A stretch of DNA of 64,000 bases, taken from Bradyrhizobium sp. SRS-191 (GTDB lineage: Bacteria > Pseudomonadota > Alphaproteobacteria > Rhizobiales > Xanthobacteraceae). Location: contig NZ_JANBVS010000012.1 in NCBI RefSeq assembly GCF_024586915.1, positions 179,187 to 243,186 of the forward strand, read 5' to 3'. Below the pieces are notes generated by a model, which was not told the origin of the DNA, did no database searches, and saw nothing but the letters and a program-made list of their open reading frames with translations. A program made the position numbers and the translations under genes. Position 1 is the first letter of the stretch; the number at the start of each line of letters is the position of its first letter. This document shows positions 60,380-64,000 of this stretch, piece after piece.

Positions 60380-61167
60380 TGTTTCGCTCCTTGGGTCAAA
60401 GTCGGGTCAACCTCGCAACCGTTGACCGGCGCCGGCGGCGGCGGCCCCTGGCGCACCTTCTGGCGGACATGCGCGAGCTGCGCCTCGAGGAATTCGATGC
60501 GGTCGAGCATCACCGACAGCGCCTCGCCGACCGGATCAGGCATGAGGTGATGATCGAGATCGATCCGCCCGACGGTACGGCGATGGGTGAACTCCGGCCG
60601 CACCACCTTGGCGGGGATGCCGACCACCGTGACATCCGGCGGCGTGCTCTGGATGACGACGGAGTTGGCGCCGACCCGGGTGCGCGGCCCGATCGTGATC
60701 GGCCCGAGGATCTTTGCGCCGGCCCCGACGACGACGCCGTTCTCCAAGGTCGGATGCCGTTTGCCTGGGGACCACGACGTCCCTCCCAGGGTGACGCCGT
60801 GATAGAGCGTCACGTCGTCGCCGACCTCGGCCGTCTCGCCGATGACGACGCAGGCGCCGTGATCGATGAAGAAGCGATGGCCGATCTGAGCGCCGGGATG
60901 AATGTCGACGTTCGACAGGAAACGTCCGAGCCATGACAACAGCCGCGCCGGAAAGCGCCAGCCGCGGATCCACAGCCGATGCGCCAGGCGGTACCAGATC
61001 AGCGCGTGAATGCCGGGGTAGGTCAGCAAGGTCTCGATCTCGCTGCGCGCGGCCGGGTCGCGCGAGCGGACGCAGCCGATGTCCTCGCGGATCAGGCGGA
61101 ACAGCGAGGGCGGGCTCGCCTCGGCGGCGACGGGCTTGACGATCGGTGTGTCGGCGATGTCGCTCAT
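60376..61167 (-). CDS. cysE: Serine O-acetyltransferase CysE, nif-linked
   Basis: This 263-residue protein has an N-terminal helical domain and hexapeptide repeats (NVDIHPGAQIGHRFFIDHGACVVIGETAEVGDDVTLYHGVTLGG), the SAT active-site region. KRHPTLENGVVVGAGAKILGPITIG follows. It makes O-acetylserine for cysteine synthesis. A copy in nif clusters is thought to raise cysteine supply for Fe-S and nitrogenase clusters. It lies two bases after nifV. Confidence 0.95.
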   Translation of the reverse strand: MSDIADTPIVKPVAAEASPPSLFRLIREDIGCVRSRDPAARSEIETLLTYPGIHALIWYRLAHRLWIRGWRFPARLLSWLGRFLSNVDIHPGAQIGHRFFIDHGACVVIGETAEVGDDVTLYHGVTLGGTSWSPGKRHPTLENGVVVGAGAKILGPITIGPRTRVGANSVVIQSTPPDVTVVGIPAKVVRPEFTHRRTVGRIDLDHHLMPDPVGEALSVMLDRIEFLEAQLAHVRQKVRQGPPPPAPVNGCEVDPTLTQGAKQ

Positions 61168-61169
61168 GA

Positions 61170-62405
61170 TCAGGCAAAGCTCGCGTGCGGGTGATCACAG
61201 ACTTCGCGCCAGATGGCGGCAACGGCTTCCTTCGGCACAGGCCCCTTATGCGCGACCGCATGCTTGCGCACGCGCGCCAGGATGCGTTGCGCCTGGTCGG
61301 CGCTTGCCGGCAGCCGCAGATCCGACAGCAGCGAGGTGATCGCGGAGAGACCTGAATGCTTGCCGATCACGATCCGGTTCGAGCGGCCGAACAGCATGGG
61401 ATCGAGCGCCTGGTAGGTCCGCTGATCCTTCAGCAGACCGTCGACGTGAATGCCGGACTCGTGGGTGAAGACGTGCTCGCCGACGATCGCCTTGTTGAGC
61501 GGAATGGCGCGCGCCGCGGCAGCCGCGACGACGTTGGCGACATGATCGAGCTCGGCGAGCACGATGCCTGTCTCGCGGCGGTAGAGCTGCCGCAGCGCGA
61601 CGGCGACCTCTTCCAGCGGCGCATTGCCGGCGCGCTCGCCGAGGCCGATGACCGTGACGGAGGCATGCGTCGCGCCGGCCTTGACCGCCGCGAGCGTGTT
61701 GGCGGTGGCAAGGCCGAGATCATCATGGCCGTGGAATTCGATCTCCAGATCGGTCGTCGCGCGCAGAGCGCCGACCAACGCCGACGTCGCATCCGGATCG
61801 AGCACGCTCAACGTATCGGCGACGCGGAAGCGCCGCGCACCCAGCGCCTTCGCGGTCGCAATCACTTCGGCCAGGAAGCCGACATCCGCACGAGAGGAGT
61901 CCTCGCCGCCGACGGCAACGTCCAATCCTCGACCCCTGGCATAGCCGACAACGCGCTTGAGCAATTCCAGCGCGACGCCGCGGCCCCCGCCGAGCTTGGC
62001 CGCGATCTGCACGTCCGATGTCGGGATGGAGACATTCACCATCGATACGCCGGCGGCGATCGCGGCATCGACATCCGCCTCGCGCATCCGGCACCAGCCG
62101 ATGATGGTGGCGGGCAGGCGAGCCTCGACGATCGCGCGGATCGCGGCGATCTCGTCGGCGCCCATTGCAGGCGTCCCGGCCTCGATCTCCGGAACACCGG
62201 CCCGCGCCAGCGCCCGGGCGATCGCGACCTTCTCCCCCAGGGCGAAGGCAACACCCGGGGCCTGCTCGCCGTCGCGGAGCGTGGTGTCGTTCAGGATGAC
62301 CCGGGGCATCGGGCTCCCCGAGACCGTACTCCCAAGGGCAGAGCCGGCCTCCCGGGCATTCCTGATGCTCGTCTTGGGCCCGCGCTGTCCGGGGACGTCA
62401 GGCAT
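61170..62405 (-). CDS. nifV: Homocitrate synthase NifV
   Basis: This protein condenses acetyl-CoA and 2-oxoglutarate to homocitrate, the organic ligand of FeMo-co. It shows VILNDTTLRDGEQAPGVAF, EFHGHDDLGLATANTLAAVKAGATHASVTVIGLGERAGNAPLEEV, and THESGIHVDGLLKD. ATG 62405 (411 residues) has a GGAG site seven bases upstream and gives a short leader after the sigma-54 promoter. ATG 62309 (379 residues) begins exactly at the conserved MPRVILNDTTL and is a serious alternative. nifV is rare in plant-dependent rhizobia. Confidence 0.94.
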   Translation of the reverse strand: MPDVPGQRGPKTSIRNAREAGSALGSTVSGSPMPRVILNDTTLRDGEQAPGVAFALGEKVAIARALARAGVPEIEAGTPAMGADEIAAIRAIVEARLPATIIGWCRMREADVDAAIAAGVSMVNVSIPTSDVQIAAKLGGGRGVALELLKRVVGYARGRGLDVAVGGEDSSRADVGFLAEVIATAKALGARRFRVADTLSVLDPDATSALVGALRATTDLEIEFHGHDDLGLATANTLAAVKAGATHASVTVIGLGERAGNAPLEEVAVALRQLYRRETGIVLAELDHVANVVAAAAARAIPLNKAIVGEHVFTHESGIHVDGLLKDQRTYQALDPMLFGRSNRIVIGKHSGLSAITSLLSDLRLPASADQAQRILARVRKHAVAHKGPVPKEAVAAIWREVCDHPHASFA

Positions 62406-62473
62406 TCACTTGCTCCGTCGCAACCTGTGTCGACCGCTGGAGCACGACGCTCGTTCCGGCCTGCCAGTCACTC

Positions 62474-62489
62474 AGCAACGGCCATGCCA
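62474..62489 (-). promoter_or_regulatory. Sigma-54 promoter of nifV-cysE-nifW
   Basis: Minus-strand TGGCATGGCCGTTGCT has -24 GG and -12 GC with correct spacing (TGGCAT-N5-TTGCT). It lies about 70 bp upstream of ATG 62405, with a NifA activator site 57 bp beyond. Confidence 0.8.
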
Positions 62490-62545
62490 GCGCCTGGCAG
62501 GACGACAATCAACTGATTTTCCAACGGTTTTCCTGCGGTCCGGAT

Positions 62546-62561
62546 TGTCGGATTTCCAACA
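62546..62561. promoter_or_regulatory. NifA upstream activator sequence of nifV
   Basis: TGT (62546-62548), ten bases, and ACA (62559-62561) exactly match the NifA site TGT-N10-ACA. Its distance to the sigma-54 promoter (about 90 bp from the expected transcription start) is typical. Confidence 0.8.
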
Positions 62562-62623
62562 GGGGCGGAATCGGACGCGGGGGACTTCAGACGCCTGGCG
62601 CGCGACTCCGTACGACGGCGCGC

Positions 62624-63118
62624 TCAGGCGTGGCGCCTGCGGCGAAGATGGATGACGACGTCGATCCGCTCCATGGCGTAGCCCGGCAGCGGCTCGGGCA
62701 GTTGATCGAACGCGACATGCTCGGGTACGTCGAGGAGCACGCCTTCATCCTCATAAAAGAAGTGCGGATGCACGGTCGTGTTGGTGTCGAAGAACGACCG
62801 GGAGCCGTCGACCCCGATCTGACGCAGCAAGCCCAGCTCTACGAACTGATTGAGCGTATTGTAGATGGTGGCCTGCGAGATCTTCATGCCGGTCGCGACG
62901 GCCTCGGCATAGAGCACGTCAGCCGTGATGTGGCGGTCGCCATTGCCGAACAGGATGCGGCTGAGCTGCTGCCGCTGCTGGGTCGGGCGCAACCCGGACC
63001 GGCGCAGCGCGTCCTCGCAGCGACGCATCAGGATCTCGCCAGCCTCGCAGGTCTCCGCTGCCGGACAACGTCCATGTTCGGAATTGCAGGGCGATCCAAG
63101 CTGGGGGTCCATCAACAT
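62624..63118 (-). CDS. irr: Irr-like Fur-family regulator
   Basis: This 164-residue Fur-family protein has the winged helix (SGLRPTQQRQQLSRILFGNGDRHITADVLYAEA ... ISQATIYNTLNQFVELGLLRQIG). His117 and His119 lie in VHPHFFYEDEG, at the same positions as the heme-binding HxH of Bradyrhizobium Irr. An N-terminal Cys18-Pro19 resembles a heme regulatory motif. Irr controls iron and heme genes. It starts 18 bases after the nifQ stop, so it is transcribed with the nif operon; a housekeeping irr is likely elsewhere. Confidence 0.85.
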   Translation of the reverse strand: MLMDPQLGSPCNSEHGRCPAAETCEAGEILMRRCEDALRRSGLRPTQQRQQLSRILFGNGDRHITADVLYAEAVATGMKISQATIYNTLNQFVELGLLRQIGVDGSRSFFDTNTTVHPHFFYEDEGVLLDVPEHVAFDQLPEPLPGYAMERIDVVIHLRRRRHA

Positions 63119-63135
63119 CGTCGCAGTCCTCGAAC

Positions 63136-63861
63136 TCACATTGCGGCGCTGGCCGCCTCCTGCAGCGCCACCTCGCGGCGCCGCTCCGCCATCCGGCTCT
63201 CGCCGCTCTCCTCGCCGAAGCAGAGCTGGAAATCGTTGCACTGGGTGCAGACCGGCGTCGTGCACATCACGAAGCCGTCGTCCTCGCACAGCATGCGGTA
63301 GAAGAAGCGCTTCCAGCGCATGTTTCTGACGTTGCGGCTGGCGAGCGGAGCAAAATGGCGCATCAGCAGCCGTGATAGTTCAGAGCGCTCGCGCAGCCCC
63401 AAATCTTCCCAGAGATGGTTCGGCTCCATCGCGCGGCGGGCAACCATCGCGGCGAGCCATCGGCTGACGTCGCCGTCGGTCGAGCGCTGCGCCGCGAGCA
63501 GATCGCGCACCATCGCGATCTCGTCGTCATCGGGCGCTGGAGCTGCGCCGTTGATCGGCAGCCAGGACGAATCGATCGAAGCGGCCGGAAACAGCTGCGC
63601 CAGCAGCGCAATCAGCTCGACGGTCGAAAGCCCCGCGCGCTCGGCGAGCGCGCCATGCTCCATCGCGGAGACCGCCAGGACCGATGCGATCACGTGCTTG
63701 TCGAAGCTGGTGTCACTATCGATCACGGCATCGGCTGGATCGTGACCCGTCAGCAGGCGATAGATGGCACGGCCATGATGCCGCTTGTCGTCCTCGACTT
63801 CGAGCGATGCTGGCGGACGGACCGCTGCGGCATGCGACGTGTCGACGACTGCGATGGTCAT
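63136..63861 (-). CDS. nifQ: NifQ, molybdenum donor for FeMo-co
   Basis: This 241-residue protein ends in the NifQ cluster-binding motif C-x4-C-x2-C-x5-C: Cys200, Cys205, Cys208, Cys214 in MCTTPVCTQCNDFQLCFG. The central region has MVARRAMEPNHLWEDLGLRERSELSRLLMRHFAPLASRNVRNMRWKRFFYRMLCE, highly specific for NifQ. It carries a Mo-Fe-S cluster and delivers Mo to NifEN. The ATG at 63861 omits an unlikely extension. It lies downstream of nifH, separated by a strong hairpin. Confidence 0.95.
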   Translation of the reverse strand: MTIAVVDTSHAAAVRPPASLEVEDDKRHHGRAIYRLLTGHDPADAVIDSDTSFDKHVIASVLAVSAMEHGALAERAGLSTVELIALLAQLFPAASIDSSWLPINGAAPAPDDDEIAMVRDLLAAQRSTDGDVSRWLAAMVARRAMEPNHLWEDLGLRERSELSRLLMRHFAPLASRNVRNMRWKRFFYRMLCEDDGFVMCTTPVCTQCNDFQLCFGEESGESRMAERRREVALQEAASAAM

Positions 63862-63902
63862 GGCGCGATCTCCTATCGAGGCCGATGAGAGTTCGAAGAA
63901 GA

Positions 63903-63937
63903 GGTACCGGCCTTCCGACGGGAGGAAGGCCGGTACC
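63903..63937 (-). terminator. Strong hairpin between nifH and nifQ
   Basis: GGTACCGGCCTTCC (63903-63916) and GGAAGGCCGGTACC (63924-63937) form a perfect 14-bp stem with a 7-base loop. On the minus strand it begins nine bases after the nifH stop and is followed by TCTTCTTC. It is likely to protect nifH mRNA and partially terminate, lowering nifQ and irr expression. Confidence 0.75.
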
Positions 63938-63945
63938 AAGACTGC

Positions 63946-64000
63946 TTAAGCCGTTGCGGCGAGATCGGCGGCAGTCTTTCCGACTTGGCTCTCGTCCACG
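63946..64000 (-). CDS. nifH: Nitrogenase iron protein NifH, last 18 codons (rest outside window)
   Basis: The minus strand reads VDESQVGKTAADLAATA and stops at TAA 63946-63948. The (D/E)ESxVGKTAA(D/E) tail is typical of NifH proteins in free-living fixers, and position directly upstream of nifQ supports this. Only 18 codons are inside the window, so the call leans on context. Confidence 0.75.
   Translation of the reverse strand, partial: VDESQVGKTAADLAATA

Overview
The window looks like chromosome of a photosynthetic or otherwise free-living nitrogen-fixing Bradyrhizobium or close relative. It has high GC with alphaproteobacterial codon use, Bradyrhizobium-type small proteins, a GcrA-type regulator, and a nif/fix block that includes nifV. 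Symbiotic bradyrhizobia usually lack nifV; strains able to fix nitrogen outside a plant carry it. No rRNA, tRNA, insertion sequence or CRISPR array was seen.

Layout. (1) 1-7,040: end of an Nramp-type metal transporter, NAD malic enzyme, arginase, OpgC, a cytochrome c, a phasin and small unknowns. (2) 7,228-11,428: a GlxA-type regulator divergent from a tight four-gene operon (GNAT-like protein, MFS transporter, YqcI/YcgG-family putative heme N-oxygenase, cupin); this is the best candidate for an undescribed biosynthetic system. (3) 11,430-24,000: mixed genes, including a second BamA-like protein, a GcrA/S24-repressor block with its own promoters and hairpins, quinone oxidoreductase, and an SMR exporter behind a strong RNA hairpin. 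(4) 23,954-42,887: a large phosphonate region. It holds phnGHIJKLMN with a trailing flavoprotein, divergent phnF, a five-gene ABC transporter/phosphodiesterase operon, phnCDE1E2, and a divergent acyltransferase-phnM2-DUF1045 operon. Three Pho boxes and a PhnF-type palindrome control it. (5) 42,890-50,269: MscS channel, an ABC transporter/formamidase/SDR operon, and ahpC-ahpD. (6) 50,774-55,960: a Sel1-like protein, a 785-residue double solute-binding protein, and molybdenum genes (modD, DUF2478, molbindin). (7) 56,110-64,000: fixABCX, nifV-cysE-nifW, an irr-like Fur gene, nifQ and the last codons of nifH, with sigma-54 and NifA sites.

How the parts fit. The phosphonate region covers uptake, C-P cleavage and ribose-phosphate recycling, except that no PhnP is present; a 2H phosphoesterase (DUF1045) and a calcineurin-like enzyme are candidates for that step. 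The molybdenum genes and nifQ/nifV/cysE would supply FeMo-cofactor parts, and FixABCX would supply low-potential electrons to nitrogenase. Where two in-frame starts exist, the choice made from ribosome-binding sites or family length is stated in the entry.
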